From Gemmataceae bacterium (GTDB lineage: Bacteria > Planctomycetota > Planctomycetia > Gemmatales > Gemmataceae): 43,769 nt of DNA. Both the position numbers and the translations under genes were made by a program. This document shows, piece after piece, positions 43,263 through 43,769 of this stretch (within the stretch, counting starts at the first letter, position 1; the number at the start of each line of letters is the position of its first letter). The stretch covers positions 1 through 43,769 of the forward strand of contig JAHBXO010000044.1 of assembly GCA_019636445.1 (NCBI GenBank). Direction: 5' to 3'. The notes below the pieces were generated by a model. That model was not told the DNA's origin. It ran no database searches and saw only the letters and a program-made list of their open reading frames with translations.

Positions 43263-43687
43263 TTCTGGTACATCGGCCCCCACTTCGCCGCTTTGTACTT
43301 CTTCGTCGTCCGCAGCTTCGACATGAGGGCGAGCGAATCGGTGACGTGGACCGGCTTCAGTAGGGTGAACGTCTTATCGCCGATTTCCTTCACCGCCGAC
43401 GTGCAGGTCTGGATGAGGATTTCCAGGGTGCGGACCTGACCATAGCGTTCGAGGTGCTGACCATATAGGTCCACCACCACCCGCACCGTGTTGCCTTGGT
43501 CTGCGGTGTCGGCGTTGCTGACCTGCTTCAGTTCCCGGAAGCGGTCGAGGGCGGCGAGTTATGACTCTCCATTCCGGGCGTCGTCCGGTCCATCGGCCAG
43601 CCTGATCTTCTTCCCCTCAGAATGGGTGAAGTACCCGCCCTTGCTCGCATAGTACCGCACGGACGCCTTCCGCCCTTTGCGACTCAT
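43260..43687 (-). pseudogene. Truncated tyrosine integrase with in-frame stop
   Basis: From the ATG at 43687 the product begins SRKGRKASVRYYASKGGYFT, and the same frame continues after an in-frame TAA (43561-43559, after 42 codons) with LAALDRFRELKQVSNADTAD, VRVVVDLYGQHLERYG and KLRTTKKYKAAKWGPMYQNR. This is the N-terminal arm and core-binding domain of planctomycete tyrosine integrases (planctomycete relation from memory). The catalytic domain is missing because the sequence changes to the IS66-like fragment at about 43260. So this is a fossil. The stretch to the window end is AT-rich and contains no gene. Confidence 0.6.
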
Positions 43688-43769
43688 GGCCCATCTCCCC
43701 CGGCTATTTCCCTTCCCATTTTCCTTCTGGAATTGCAATTAACTCATAATTTTAAGCGAAAATTACCAA

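Noticed and set aside
19620..43769. Second copy of the tRNA-Arg 3' end as right attachment site
   Set aside because: I looked for TTCGAATCCCTCCGGGTG-like sequence downstream and saw none; an exact search with shorter words would be needed, so no attR is called.
1..43769. CRISPR arrays or riboswitches
   Set aside because: No regularly spaced direct repeats and no recognisable conserved riboswitch core was seen on either strand.

Overview
The window looks like a chromosome segment of a planctomycete, most likely a Gemmata-type (Gemmataceae) bacterium. This is an inference from gene content: a prepilin-like N-terminus of the kind multiplied in planctomycetes, two serine/threonine kinases with fused C-terminal domains (formylglycine-generating-enzyme-like and WD40), an ECF sigma factor of the planctomycete type, two exported proteins carrying the LEDR(x)xP-like N-terminal motif, a DUF3500 protein, zinc-ribbon membrane proteins, and a short protein starting MTEAEWLA. 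Most genes are GC-rich; the main exception is a visibly AT-richer gene at 25204-26253.

Layout. 1-5325: a prepilin-like gene cut by the window edge, a ROK-family regulator, a lipoprotein, a discoidin-like secreted protein, then rbfA, an endonuclease III-like glycosylase and a zinc-ribbon membrane protein on the plus strand. A compact minus-strand unit at about 3000-3261 has its own promoter, a 13-nt Shine-Dalgarno, a 14-codon ORF and a terminator hairpin. 5497-10761: kinase-FGE fusion, DUF3500 protein, small membrane protein, a 28-residue arginine/lysine-rich protein and an SdrD-B-like surface protein. 11458-19506: an ABC ATPase without a permease, a one-gene cassette bounded by inverted ~75-bp repeats (12547-13434), a small zinc-finger-like protein, a CPA2 cation/proton antiporter, a Wza-like lipoprotein, a YbhN/LPG-synthase-type membrane protein, a zinc-ribbon membrane protein and a YycJ-type metallo-beta-lactamase-fold hydrolase.

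19553-about 26640 is an integrated element next to tRNA-Arg(UCG): tyrosine integrase, AlpA-like excisionase, a 42-bp near-perfect palindrome, P4/D5-type primase-helicase, a small HTH protein, a palindromic operator in a divergent promoter region, and an unrecognised AT-richer gene. No capsid, terminase or conjugation gene is visible, so the gene set resembles a phage satellite or a minimal integrative plasmid. It is followed by an intact IS4-type insertion sequence (26645-28046) with 19-bp perfect inverted ends, then a heavy-metal efflux operon (secreted His-containing protein, CusB/CzcB adaptor, CusA/CzcA pump). The pump frame is broken by one extra C in a run of eight.

34074-42810: a kinase-WD40 receptor-like protein, an ECF sigma factor and a 1552-residue repeat-rich exported protein, plausibly one signalling and surface-protein locus. 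42973-43687 is a fossil junction: a decayed IS66 TnpA-like gene on the plus strand abuts a truncated, stop-containing tyrosine integrase on the minus strand.

The items I consider most worth following are the satellite-like element with its palindrome and unknown gene, the repeat-bounded MTEAEWL cassette, the tiny transcript with a full-length anti-16S Shine-Dalgarno, and the 28-residue basic protein.
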